Assembly (NCBI RefSeq): GCF_051175315.1
Contig: NZ_CP195100.1
Span: 5,208,001-5,272,000 of the forward strand
Source: Tundrisphaera sp051175315
Lineage (GTDB): Bacteria > Planctomycetota > Planctomycetia > Isosphaerales > Isosphaeraceae
DNA length: 64,000 nucleotides
Reading direction: 5' to 3'
Program-made: the position numbers and the translations under genes
The notes under the pieces: generated by a model
The model's database searches: none
Told to the model about the DNA's origin: nothing
The model's input: the letters and a program-made list of their open reading frames with translations, nothing else
Part shown: one piece after another, positions 32,978-40,761 of the stretch
Layout of the letters: each line of letters begins with the position of its first letter
Position numbering within the stretch: the stretch's first letter is position 1

Positions 32978-35900
32978 ATGAAATCGAGAAACCCCGGGGT
33001 GGTAGCCCCGGGGTCCCTCTCAAACGCAGTCGCAGTGTTTAACGCCTTACCTGGTATCTATAACATGAGTAGTGTAAATCAGAATTCAAACGCAAACAAT
33101 AGCAAAATCAGCCAAGTTTCCGCAAACGAGCCTAGCATCAAGTTGATTCGCCAGACCTTGTCCACGTTGTGTGTTCCAGGTCAAGTCTACGAATTGCGTG
33201 TCATCGAATCGTCAAATGGAACTATCAGTGGTTATTTTGATGACCTGGATAGGATGACAGATGCCGCAGTCAACTTGACATTGGGTTGCATCAAGGTTGA
33301 CACGCAGTATGGTCCGAAACAAGTTTTCGATTGCAAAGCCGTTTACATGGTTGCGAACCCTGTGAAGAAGTCCTTGCTGTCTAGGGCTTGCAATCGGGTC
33401 AAGGCAATTCCAAAAGGTGGAAAGACCACGGAAGATGTCCAGGTCATTCACCGCAACAGGTTGTTCATCGACCTGGATTCGATCTGCGAAGATGAAGATA
33501 TCAATGCGACGGACGCAGAACATGATTATGCTTGCTCCACTGCTGCTAAGGTCAAAGATTATCTCAGCGGATTGGGATTCCCCGATCCTTGCTACTGCTC
33601 CAGTGGCAACGGCTCGCACCTAATCTATGGGATTGATCTTCCAAACGACGCAGCTACCGAAACGATGATCGTTTCGTTCATCAATTCTTTGAAACTTCGC
33701 TTCACGGATGACAAGGTCAAGATTGATACCGTCGTTGCCAATGCGGCGCGGCTGATTCCGATCTATGGGACATGGAAAAGAAAATCCGACCACACAGAAG
33801 ATAATCCCCAGAGGATCGCCAAAATCCTGGACTCCCCTGCCGTCCTGGAGGTTGTCCCGCCCGAACTCCTGCAACTGGTCATTGATGATGCTCCAGTGGC
33901 TCCAGACGCCCACCAGGAGCCGCTAAAGGAAGATCCGAAGGACAAGCCAAGCGATGTCCGCGCCGTCATGGAAGAACGCCTGAAAGCGGCTGGAGGCGGC
34001 AGCTTCAAGGGCGAAGGATCGGAATGGTTCAAGGCATATTATAATCTTCGCACCTTGGATGTCATGGCGTTCTGTGAAGCGGCAGACTTGGACCCGACCG
34101 ATAAGGGTGGGAAATTTGAAGTACTCTGCCCTTGGACCGACGAACACAAGAATGGCAAAGGAAACGGCGCCTGCTTCTACAAAGCAGAAGGTGAATTTCC
34201 AAGGTTCCACTGTCTTCACGAAACTTGCAATAATAACAAACGCGATATGGAAGCGGTCTGCGCCCGATATGGGAAGGAGATGATTAACAAGTTCTGCGAG
34301 GAATACAAGATATCTGATAACGAATATCCCCACACGGAATCTGCGAACGGCATTCGTCGAATCTTTGTCGCAGGGCGCCAGCTTTCGGACATGGTTAATG
34401 ATGCCGTTGACGCAGTTACAGAATTCAACAATCCTCCCATCCTGTTTCGACGTGGTGGAACCTGCGTGCAACTGGTGGAAGATGAGAATGAACGTGGTGA
34501 CGTAAAGTTGATGGCTAAGACCGTGGTGCGAAACGCCTTGCTGGGTTTCCTTGCTAAAGCCGCAAACTGGGTTAAGACTGACCAGAAAGGAAAACTGGTC
34601 AATGTCTGCCCACCACAAATGGTCATCGATGCTGTTCATGCCACTGATATCAAGTTTCCGATCCTTTCCGGTATCGTTGAAACCCCGGTCTATACGGCGA
34701 AAGGAACGCTCCTGACCACGCCTGGTTATGATCCCGTGTCCCGTCTCTGGTATCGCCCTAGCGAAAGTCTCAAAGGCTTGTCCGTGCCTGCAAAGCCAAC
34801 TGCATCGGAAATCACGAAAGCCAGGGATCTTCTCTTGAAGGACCTGGTTCTAGATTTTCCTTTCGTTGATCAATGCTCCCTGGCAAACGCTATCGGGCTG
34901 CTGTTGATGTATTTCGTGCGGGAAATGATTCCTGGTTCAACGCCCTGGCATATCGCGGATGCTCCTGATAACCGTGTTGGTAAGACGCTGATTATGGATC
35001 TTATCGCATACATCTGGACGGGGCGGCAGGCGTCAACCACTCCTGAATGTCACAGCGAAGAAGAATGGAACAAAACCTTGACGTCTCTGTTGATGGCAGG
35101 TTCGCCTTACATCTTCATTGATAACATCAACAGGGCGATTGCGTCCGGGACCCTCGCGTCAGTTCTCACAACGGGATGGCATAAGGCTAGGGTCCTCGGG
35201 ACCAACCGAATGACCGATATGCCCGTACGGTCAATCTTCATGGGATCTGGAACCAATCCTAAGTTCAGCAAGGAAAATGCGAAGCGTATCGTGAAATTCC
35301 GTCTTGATCCTGGCGTGGAAAATCCTGAACTGCGATCCGGTTTCAAACATCCCAACATCAGGAAGTGGACCGCAGAGAATCGCAAGGATCTTGTTCAAGC
35401 TTGCTTGACCCTCTGCTCTGCTTGGATTGCCGCTGGGAAGCCAGTTGGAAAGCAGACGATGGGAGGATTTGAAGATTACGTTCAGGTCGTTGGCGGAATT
35501 CTTGACGTTGCTGGTATCCCGGGTTTCCTCGGAAACTATATCAATGATCTGGCTGATTTGAATAGCGTGGACGAAGGATGGGGGGAACTCATTACATTCT
35601 GGTCCAACATGCTAAAAGGCAAGGCTATGACGGCTGGCAAACTTTTAGAACTCCTGGAATATCACAAGATTGAAACGCCTTTCTTGGATGGAAAATCGCA
35701 GCAATCCAAGAAGGTTGCGATGGGTCATGCTCTTTCGCGTCAAGTTGATCGTATTATCGGTGGATTCAAGATCACAAGGGCTAAGGACGAACACGGGAAG
35801 CCAAAGAAAGATTGTCATGGAACGGCACTTTATTGCTTGATCAATGTTGCAGCAGAAACGGAAACGACCGAACAAGAAGGTGTTCAAGAGAAGGAGCCGC

Positions 35901-36115
35901 TAGATAACCTCCAGGTTGGGGACCAGGTGGTCATTGAAGAAGGTGGAGAATCCTACAAGATTGTTTCCATACGCCCGTATTCGGAGTTCGCTTCCTTCTA
36001 TCGTCTGTCTGTTCCAGAAGATTGGATTCCGCCCGATGGATTGACAACCCAGGTCATGGATGGTCAGCGGACTGTGTCCGTAGAAATCGACCGAATCTTG
36101 TCCAAAGCGAGTTGA
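32978..36115 (+). CDS. Phage primase-helicase
   Basis: Up to 1045 residues. Residues about 150-290 match bacterial AEP-type primase-polymerase-like domains (R-L-F-I-D-L-D, then Y-C-S-S-G-N-G-S-H-L-I-Y-G-I-D and A-A-R-L-I-P-I-Y-G-T-W-K-R-K). Next a CHC-type zinc finger (VLCPWTDEHK... FHCLHETCNNNK). The C-terminal half is a P-loop helicase with N-R-V-G-K-T-L as a degenerate Walker A and Y-I-F-I-D-N as Walker B. It should unwind and prime the phage origin that lies immediately downstream. The start is uncertain: ATG 32978 has AGGAG too close, and ATG 33065 skips a GC hairpin but has no Shine-Dalgarno. Confidence 0.8.
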   Translation: MKSRNPGVVAPGSLSNAVAVFNALPGIYNMSSVNQNSNANNSKISQVSANEPSIKLIRQTLSTLCVPGQVYELRVIESSNGTISGYFDDLDRMTDAAVNLTLGCIKVDTQYGPKQVFDCKAVYMVANPVKKSLLSRACNRVKAIPKGGKTTEDVQVIHRNRLFIDLDSICEDEDINATDAEHDYACSTAAKVKDYLSGLGFPDPCYCSSGNGSHLIYGIDLPNDAATETMIVSFINSLKLRFTDDKVKIDTVVANAARLIPIYGTWKRKSDHTEDNPQRIAKILDSPAVLEVVPPELLQLVIDDAPVAPDAHQEPLKEDPKDKPSDVRAVMEERLKAAGGGSFKGEGSEWFKAYYNLRTLDVMAFCEAADLDPTDKGGKFEVLCPWTDEHKNGKGNGACFYKAEGEFPRFHCLHETCNNNKRDMEAVCARYGKEMINKFCEEYKISDNEYPHTESANGIRRIFVAGRQLSDMVNDAVDAVTEFNNPPILFRRGGTCVQLVEDENERGDVKLMAKTVVRNALLGFLAKAANWVKTDQKGKLVNVCPPQMVIDAVHATDIKFPILSGIVETPVYTAKGTLLTTPGYDPVSRLWYRPSESLKGLSVPAKPTASEITKARDLLLKDLVLDFPFVDQCSLANAIGLLLMYFVREMIPGSTPWHIADAPDNRVGKTLIMDLIAYIWTGRQASTTPECHSEEEWNKTLTSLLMAGSPYIFIDNINRAIASGTLASVLTTGWHKARVLGTNRMTDMPVRSIFMGSGTNPKFSKENAKRIVKFRLDPGVENPELRSGFKHPNIRKWTAENRKDLVQACLTLCSAWIAAGKPVGKQTMGGFEDYVQVVGGILDVAGIPGFLGNYINDLADLNSVDEGWGELITFWSNMLKGKAMTAGKLLELLEYHKIETPFLDGKSQQSKKVAMGHALSRQVDRIIGGFKITRAKDEHGKPKKDCHGTALYCLINVAAETETTEQEGVQEKEPLDNLQVGDQVVIEEGGESYKIVSIRPYSEFASFYRLSVPEDWIPPDGLTTQVMDGQRTVSVEIDRILSKAS
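32991..33014. repeat. GC hairpin at the primase 5' end
   Basis: ACCCCGGGG-TGGTAG-CCCCGGGGT, a 9-bp perfect stem in an otherwise AT-rich context. It lies between the two possible primase starts, so it may be an mRNA leader element that tunes translation. Confidence 0.5.
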
Positions 36116-36606
36116 AACATACCGAACTCATACCGAATTACCGAGTTCGGTATGAGTTCGGTATGAGTTCGGTATCGAGTTCGGTAACTACAAGCCCTTG
36201 TATAGCAATGGGTTATGTCAATATACCGAACTTACCGAACTAGGTGGGGGGGGTTGTGGGGATTCTTATATTACCTTCAATAACCTAGAGTATTCTTTTA
36301 TTTTGAGTTTTGTAGGAGAGAGATAGAGTGATTGCATAGAAAATCCCAGCGACCCCCCCCACCTAGTTCGGTAAGTTCGGTATCCACGCCATAAGTGCCT
36401 ATTGTGTAAGGGAAAATCGACTACCGAACTCGATACCGAACTCATACCGAACTCATACCGAACTCCCGAGTTCGGTATCCTGCCCTGTGCGGCTCCTGGA
36501 TCGGCTCCAGGGCGATCTCCCCTTGCCTGATTTTCTCATGACAATAGCAATGACTTAACCTAAGATGCAGGTATAACTTAAGTGAAATTTTTTTAAAGGG
36601 CGATTA
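36116..36606. other. Candidate replication origin with nested inverted iteron arrays
   Basis: Iterons of the 11-mer ATACCGAACTC and its complement. The left array (36143-36186) has four units at 11-12 bp spacing. The right array (36422-36465) is its perfect 44-nt reverse complement. Inside lies a second perfect pair of 32-nt arms (36223-36254 and 36352-36383), each ending in an 8-base G or C run. The 97 nt between the inner arms are AT-rich (36255-36351). Extra units lie at 36119-36129 and 36468-36478. It directly follows the primase-helicase gene. This is what an iteron origin with an unwinding element looks like. No gene is seen here. Confidence 0.8.
36223..36383. repeat. Inner 32-bp inverted repeat around an AT-rich core
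   Basis: The left arm 36223-36254 and the right arm 36352-36383 are perfect reverse complements. Each contains two tandem TACCGAACT units and a run of eight G or C. They bracket 97 nt of AT-rich DNA. Confidence 0.85.
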
Positions 36607-37122
36607 ATGAGAAGCAAAGAACAACGTGATTCAAGAAGACTAGCTGGACTATGCACTGAATGCGGAAAACTTCCCCCAATTTCAACATCCCGATGTTGCG
36701 AAGATTGCAAACGAAAACATCGGGTGAGAAAGCAAGTCAAAGCTTTGAAGGTGATGGGATGTTGTATCGTATGTGGAAAAGAACGTGACAATAAATCGGT
36801 AACTTGCGAAAAGTGCATCAAGAAGAATTACGCAAAGAGCATACTTGGTTCAACCAAGAAAGCACATGTCATAGAAGAACTATTTAACTCACAGAACCGC
36901 AGGTGTGCATACACTGGCTTACGACTTGAATTAGGAGTCAATGCCTCATTGGACCATATCATCCCCCGATCTCAGGGTGGTAGCAATGATCCATCCAATT
37001 TGCAGTGGGTTCACAAGTGGGTGAATTACATGAAATCAACCACCCCCTCCGATGAATTTCTAGAACAGCTTAACAGATTCGTTTACGCTCTATTGCTAAA
37101 TGAATCCGACATGATCGCCTGA
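36607..37122 (+). CDS. HNH endonuclease with N-terminal zinc knuckles
   Basis: 171 residues; AAAGGG lies before the ATG. Two C-x2-C pairs in residues 15-60 (LCTECGK, CCEDCKR, CCIVCGK, CEKCIKK) form zinc knuckles. The C-terminal HNH core is R-C-A-Y-T-G-L, then S-L-D-H-I-I-P-R-S-Q-G-G-S-N and N-L-Q-W-V-H. It may be a free-standing homing endonuclease or the HNH partner of the terminase in cos packaging. Its place right after the origin fits either. Confidence 0.75.
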   Translation: MRSKEQRDSRRLAGLCTECGKLPPISTSRCCEDCKRKHRVRKQVKALKVMGCCIVCGKERDNKSVTCEKCIKKNYAKSILGSTKKAHVIEELFNSQNRRCAYTGLRLELGVNASLDHIIPRSQGGSNDPSNLQWVHKWVNYMKSTTPSDEFLEQLNRFVYALLLNESDMIA

Positions 37123-37207
37123 GACTCCACCACGGGCATTCTGGGAGCTTCCCGCCCGAATCCCCCTCCAGCCGTCGCCGATCGCTGGAAACGCCCCCTG
37201 GAGCCTC

Positions 37208-37395
37208 TAGATAACCCGAAGGCATCAACGGCAAAGACGCAGTGCCGATGCCGTTGGATCACCAAAATCCAATCAACTGCGTCAGCAAGGAAAATTTGGT
37301 CCCTTGCCGGTGTGTTGTCAGGCACACCAAACCCTTGTTCTTTTGACGAACAAGTCTGCGAAAATGACAACCATTTGCCGTGGTTGTCATTTTTC
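37208..37395 (+). ncRNA. Candidate structured RNA with pseudoknot and terminator
   Basis: A TAGATA box (37208-37213) precedes the structure by 7 nt. Stem 1: GGCATC (37221-37226) with GATGCC (37247-37252), extended by GGC/GCC. The loop bases GACGCAGT (37236-37243) pair with ACTGCGTC (37276-37283), an H-type pseudoknot. Between them is hairpin TTGGAT/ATCCAA (37254-37259, 37267-37272). Then GCAAGG/CCTTGC, GGTGTG/CACACC and CTTGTTC/GAACAAG hairpins follow one another. It ends in a terminator with a T tract. CAACGGC (37226-37232) can alternatively pair with GCCGTTG (37250-37256), so a switch is possible. No known RNA family was recognised. Confidence 0.5.
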
Positions 37396-37399
37396 GTTT
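37361..37399 (+). terminator. Rho-independent terminator of the RNA candidate
   Basis: AAAATGACAACCA, loop TTTGCCG, TGGTTGTCATTTT followed by TTCGTTTT. A 13-bp perfect stem that could work in both directions. Confidence 0.8.
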
Positions 37400-37435
37400 T
37401 CGGCACTCTATCTAAACTATCGAGGATTGGGATAT

Positions 37436-37496
37436 CAGGCGTGAGTGATCCCCTTCCCTGGCGGTTTTCCATATGCACCGCCCGAAACCACGCCTG
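37436..37496. repeat. Nested inverted repeats
   Basis: The outer arms CAGGCGTG (37436-37443) and CACGCCTG (37489-37496) enclose GGCGGT (37460-37465) and ACCGCC (37477-37482). It could form a second RNA structure or a cruciform; a terminator follows at 37534. Confidence 0.5.
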
Positions 37497-37533
37497 CAAG
37501 ATGATGTTTAATACGCCGTCAGTCTTGTATGAT

Positions 37534-37561
37534 AAAATCCTGGAGACAACCCCAGGATTTT
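37534..37561. terminator. Terminator-like hairpin
   Basis: AAAATCCTGG pairs with CCAGGATTTT around an 8-nt loop, ending in four T's. It is symmetrical, so either direction is possible. Confidence 0.6.
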
Positions 37562-37585
37562 GTCATGTACCGAACTAACTATTTT

Positions 37586-37613
37586 CTGACATCTTCCGAT
37601 AGTGACCTATAAT
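37586..37613 (+). promoter_or_regulatory. Sigma-70-like promoter
   Basis: CTGACA (37586-37591), a 16-nt spacer and TATAAT (37608-37613). It points at a hairpin only about 30 nt downstream, so it would give either a very short transcript or an antisense RNA to the leftward coiled-coil gene. Confidence 0.5.
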
Positions 37614-37640
37614 GCATACGCATAGTTTTCACAGTCGAGT

Positions 37641-37674
37641 AAGGGCAGGATGATCGTAGCGTCATCCTGCCCTT
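37641..37674. terminator. Terminator hairpin
   Basis: AAGGGCAGGATGA and TCATCCTGCCCTT form a 13-bp stem with an 8-nt loop. It lies just after the stop of the leftward coiled-coil gene. Confidence 0.65.
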
Positions 37675-37676
37675 GT

Positions 37677-38060
37677 TCATTTCAGTGCTAACCGCCAAAT
37701 CAAGTAGGCGGTTAACACACCTAACGCCAACTGAAAACCGAACGAGATAATTCCAGCCCATTTCCCATTTTCTTCTCCTTGCTTGTGTTTCAGCAGCGAA
37801 ATTTCTTGCTCTTGCTGAACCGATTTTGCTTTGCAGTATTCCAGATCAGCTTTGATATCATTTTTCAGGGAATTCTGTTCCACCTTTAAAACCCTCAAAA
37901 CTAACATTTGGATGTTCGTTCCAATCAATCCTAACAGATCGTCTTGCTTTTCGTACCTGTGGACAATCTCTTTCAATCTTTCGTCCAACCTTGCTGCGCG
38001 ATCCCGAACCAGGTCAACTTCGCTTTCAATCAGTGGGATGTCACGCAGAATGTTAGGCAT
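37677..38060 (-). CDS. Coiled-coil plus C-terminal membrane helix, XhlA/holin-like
   Basis: 127 residues. A long heptad region covers residues 8-95 and one membrane helix lies near the C-terminus (GIISFGFQLALGVLTAYLIW). This order resembles XhlA-type lysis accessory proteins. It is divergent from another membrane-protein gene 17 nt away, and a palindromic TATATA box serves both starts. It is a candidate lysis gene by position and topology; no sequence family was confirmed. Confidence 0.55.
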   Translation of the reverse strand: MPNILRDIPLIESEVDLVRDRAARLDERLKEIVHRYEKQDDLLGLIGTNIQMLVLRVLKVEQNSLKNDIKADLEYCKAKSVQQEQEISLLKHKQGEENGKWAGIISFGFQLALGVLTAYLIWRLALK

Positions 38061-38066
38061 TGCCCT

Positions 38067-38072
38067 TATATA
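38067..38072. promoter_or_regulatory. Shared TATATA box between divergent starts
   Basis: TATATA is its own reverse complement. It stands 5 nt before the rightward ATG 38078 and 6 nt before the leftward ATG 38060. The rightward gene lacks a Shine-Dalgarno site. It fits a bidirectional -10 element giving leaderless or near-leaderless mRNAs. Confidence 0.5.
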
Positions 38073-38077
38073 ACTTC

Positions 38078-38488
38078 ATGGGACTTCGTAATCTATTCCG
38101 CAAGAAAAACACATCCGTCGAAATCAAGGACCAGATTTCCGGCGATCGGCTCGCCCTGGCTACCGCTCGCGCCGGTGGCGTCGGCGCCATCGTCCTAGCA
38201 GTCCTGGAAGGTCTCCAGCCACATCTAGGCGAATTCCTGGATAGTCGCTGGGTGGGAATCGCCAGTGCCGCTGTGACGCTCCTGGTGCTGATCCTGCGAG
38301 ACCTCCAGCGTGGTGCCGACGTCGTCCAGGAGCCGCTAGAGAAACATCCAGAGAAGGTTGCAATTCTCGCAATCCCCACCCTTCCCCCCGACAAGTCCCA
38401 GGTGGGAATCACCGAAACGACGCAGCCAGAGGACCGATACCGCACCTTTGACATCATCGAAAAGGAACACATTGATCGACTATTCTAA
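38078..38488 (+). CDS. Holin-like small membrane protein
   Basis: 136 residues. Two hydrophobic segments (A-G-G-V-G-A-I-V-L-A-V-L-E-G-L and W-V-G-I-A-S-A-A-V-T-L-L-V-L-I-L) are separated by a short amphipathic loop, with a polar C-terminal tail. The topology and the place before the packaging genes suggest a holin. No Shine-Dalgarno; see the TATATA box. Confidence 0.5.
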   Translation: MGLRNLFRKKNTSVEIKDQISGDRLALATARAGGVGAIVLAVLEGLQPHLGEFLDSRWVGIASAAVTLLVLILRDLQRGADVVQEPLEKHPEKVAILAIPTLPPDKSQVGITETTQPEDRYRTFDIIEKEHIDRLF

Positions 38489-38651
38489 ACTTTATGTCAT
38501 GTTGGAAGATATCAAGTCACAGTTGAATGGCGTCCAGAACAACGTCACAACCTTGACGCAGGATATCAATCGATCGTTGTCCAACATCGAAACCAGACTT
38601 GCCAAGCTGGAGCCACCACGGAAACCGGCGCGTCAGGTGGTTTCTAAGTGA
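38472..38651 (+). CDS. Small coiled-coil protein
   Basis: 59 residues from TTG 38472, which has AAGGA 5 nt upstream and overlaps the previous gene; ATG 38499 is an alternative. Residues 10-45 (LEDIKSQLNGVQNNVTTLTQ...) are a heptad coil and the C-terminus is basic with prolines. Perhaps a lysis or packaging accessory. Confidence 0.45.
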   Translation: MIDYSKLYVMLEDIKSQLNGVQNNVTTLTQDINRSLSNIETRLAKLEPPRKPARQVVSK

Positions 38652-38866
38652 AAGAATTCATCAAGGTCACCATCATGATTGACACCTGCTATAACCCCTA
38701 TATGGAATCGGAGCCGATGTCAGCAGAAGAAGTTGTCAAAGCGGAACTTTGCCCTTATCTGACTAGGAAGAAATTCAACCGTAAATCTTTGACTGAAATT
38801 AAAGTTGGTGAAGTGGTGGACCTGGAGTGTAGCGAAATTCTCATTCGCTTGAAGGATTCAGAATGA
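38648..38866 (+). CDS. Small phage hypothetical
   Basis: 72 residues from GTG 38648 (GTGA overlap with the previous stop, GGTGG upstream); ATG 38675 is possible. The C-terminal half (LTEIKVGEVVDLECSEILIRLK) looks like a small beta-barrel. No family recognised. Confidence 0.45.
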   Translation: MKEFIKVTIMIDTCYNPYMESEPMSAEEVVKAELCPYLTRKKFNRKSLTEIKVGEVVDLECSEILIRLKDSE

Positions 38867-39120
38867 ACTTCGCCACACCTTATAGGGTGGAGCGAATCGC
38901 ACAATGGGTCCAAGTGTTCGTTGCCGCCCTGTTCAAAGAATATCCAGACGCAACTTTGATGCAAGCCGTGGAATATACCATGCATGTTGCAGATAGGAAG
39001 TTCTGGGTTCATACGGTGGACGACGAACAATACTTTGACTGGATGGAGTTGATTTACAAGATTGCCACTGATGTGGCACATAGCATTTTGGGTGGTTGGG
39101 AACCGAACGAGGAATCTTGA
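38863..39120 (+). CDS. Small phage hypothetical
   Basis: 85 residues, coupled to both neighbours by ATGA/TGATG overlaps. Helical and Trp-rich. The place just before the small-terminase candidate suggests a packaging or DNA-maintenance role, unproven. Confidence 0.5.
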   Translation: MNFATPYRVERIAQWVQVFVAALFKEYPDATLMQAVEYTMHVADRKFWVHTVDDEQYFDWMELIYKIATDVAHSILGGWEPNEES

Positions 39121-39689
39121 TGGCAGAACGGAAGAAACCCAAGGAGAAGATGCCGCAAATCAGAAAGGTTGGCAGACCCCGTGTCAGGAAGAATCCCGAG
39201 ACGAAAGGGACTGGAACCTATAAATTGACTCCTGCTATCAGCAAGAAACTTTGCGGTCTAGTTCGTATCGGCGTTACCATAGAACAAGCTGCCGCAATCT
39301 GTATGCTACATGAATCTACCGTCCACAACTGGATCAATGATGGCATGGCAGAGAAGACGCCTGAACTTCTTGATTTTGCATTACGGATCAATCAGGCAAT
39401 CAATCTTTTCTACGCAGACAATTTGATGGGGATCAAGAAATCAGCTAAAGGACCAGATGGTAAACGCAACTTCTTTGCTTATGCCTGGCTCCTGGAGCGA
39501 GTGCCCAAAGGACAACCCTTCGCCATTCAGCGGCAGAAATTAGAAATCAATGACGTTACGGTGAAAGACGCTGCCGCCAAGATCAGCACAGCAGAGGACA
39601 ACGCCATTGCCTCTAAGATGCTGCAATTGACAGAACAAGAGACTGTGATTGACGTTACGCCAGAAGCAGAGAGAGAAGAAGTTGATTAG
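39120..39689 (+). CDS. Small terminase subunit candidate
   Basis: 189 residues. A basic N-terminus precedes an HTH (I-G-V-T-I-E-Q-A-A-A-I-C-M-L-H-E-S-T-V-H-N-W) in the position and spacing found in TerS proteins, followed by a helical region (FALRINQAINLFYADNLMGI) for oligomerisation and a C-terminal tail with DVTVKDAAAKIST. It would recognise the packaging site. It is unusual that the large subunit lies about 3 kb away on the opposite strand. Confidence 0.6.
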   Translation: MAERKKPKEKMPQIRKVGRPRVRKNPETKGTGTYKLTPAISKKLCGLVRIGVTIEQAAAICMLHESTVHNWINDGMAEKTPELLDFALRINQAINLFYADNLMGIKKSAKGPDGKRNFFAYAWLLERVPKGQPFAIQRQKLEINDVTVKDAAAKISTAEDNAIASKMLQLTEQETVIDVTPEAEREEVD

Positions 39690-40026
39690 GACTGCACCTG
39701 CAAAATTTCGTGTTTACATAAATGCAAAAACATATAACATTTCACTTATCATCATTTCGCAGCCAAAAACAAGGCATTTTCGAGCATAACCAATAATACA
39801 TACATTAATACTCATTAGTTGGGGTTAAGCTCTACGATAATCCCGTGCCATAAATCTCTCCTTATGCACAGTCCGAACATATAAATCATACCATATATCT
39901 TATTGTCTTATTAATGACTGTACAATGATGATAATGTTATAGATGTACATGCATAAAGGGCAGCAGAAGGAAATCTTCTGCTGCCCTTTACGTTTTCGCT
40001 ATACGCTGGAACGGTTTACGTCGGAA
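39690..40026. other. AT-rich gap after the small-terminase gene
   Basis: 337 nt without a supported gene, far more AT-rich than its surroundings. It contains two TGTACA words (39919-39924 and 39944-39949) and a bidirectional terminator. The neighbourhood of the small terminase makes it a plausible pac or cos region; no direct proof. Confidence 0.4.
39955..39989. terminator. Bidirectional terminator
   Basis: AAAGGGCAGCAGAAG, loop GAAAT, CTTCTGCTGCCCTTT: a 15-bp perfect stem between convergent transcription units. Confidence 0.85.
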
Positions 40027-40710
40027 TTATGCCATACGCTGTAGGACCCTTGACACTTGTCCTTGGCTCCAGGATTTCCCGGACCTGGTGGTGTGTCCCT
40101 CCAGGGTCAATCTTTCTGCAATCTGGGATTGGGTCATCCCCCCTGCCCTCCAGGACAACATCATGGGCGTCAGGTCCGCATAGGCGGCAGCCGCTTCAGC
40201 CGATCGCCGCTTTGACGCCACCCTGGAGCCTTCCAGCCGGGCTTCCTGGGTGATCTTAACCCCGTTGGGATGGGAAGCACCTAACAGCCCCCCTCTGGCT
40301 TTATAGGCGGCAAGTGCGGCTTTCGTCCTGGAACTAATTGCCTTCCGTTCGTATTGGGCAAAGGCTGCCATGAGATGGAGCGTGATTTCCGATGCTTCTG
40401 GCATATCGCAGCAGACGAAGGGAACCTTGGTTTCCATGAGGTTTGCCAAGAACGCCATGTTTCTGCTAAGACGATCCAGCTTGGCAATGCAGAGGGTAGC
40501 ACCTGCCCTGCGAGCGTGTGCCATAGCCTTCATGAGTTCAGGACGGTCATTATCCTTGCCGCTTTCCGTCTCCTGGTAAGCCTTGATAACTTCCTTGCCG
40601 TATGCTTTGGCATAATCGGCAACGGCTGTTTCTTGTGCTTCCAACCCTAGACCTGAACGACCTTGTGCCAAAGTTGAAACACGATAGTAAGCAATGAGTT
40701 TCCCATTCAT
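40027..40710 (-). CDS. Small serine recombinase (resolvase/invertase family)
   Basis: 227 residues from ATG 40710; a longer frame to 40761 adds unlikely sequence. Catalytic motif A-Y-Y-R-V-S-T, then Q-E-T-E-S-G-K-D-N-D-R-P and A-K-L-D-R-L-S-R-N. The C-terminal HTH is M-T-Q-S-Q-I-A-E-R-L-T-L-E-G-H. Small serine recombinases of this type resolve dimers or invert segments. No transposase is next to it, so it is not a Tn3-type unit. Together with the iteron origin it could resolve multimers of a circular phage genome. Inverted repeats upstream are candidate binding sites. Confidence 0.85.
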   Translation of the reverse strand: MNGKLIAYYRVSTLAQGRSGLGLEAQETAVADYAKAYGKEVIKAYQETESGKDNDRPELMKAMAHARRAGATLCIAKLDRLSRNMAFLANLMETKVPFVCCDMPEASEITLHLMAAFAQYERKAISSRTKAALAAYKARGGLLGASHPNGVKITQEARLEGSRVASKRRSAEAAAAYADLTPMMLSWRAGGMTQSQIAERLTLEGHTTRSGKSWSQGQVSRVLQRMA

Positions 40711-40761
40711 TGGACACCATCCCCACCTAGTGAACAAGATCCATCCCAGAGATACTATCAT

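Larger units (their letters stand above)
37123..37676. other. Structure-rich intergenic region
   Basis: 554 nt without a protein-like frame but full of perfect stems: the RNA candidate at 37208-37395, a nested stem pair at 37436-37496, a terminator at 37534-37561, a promoter at 37586-37613 and a hairpin at 37641-37674. A single TACCGAACTA word at 37569-37578 resembles the origin iterons. Confidence 0.55.

Noticed and set aside
36116..36480. Repeats considered as a CRISPR array
   Set aside because: Units are only 11 bp, in direct contact, and arranged as mirror arrays; there are no spacers and no cas genes.
40027..40710. Resolvase as part of a Tn3- or IS607-type transposon
   Set aside because: No transposase or terminal inverted repeats are found around it, and its composition is like the rest of the phage.
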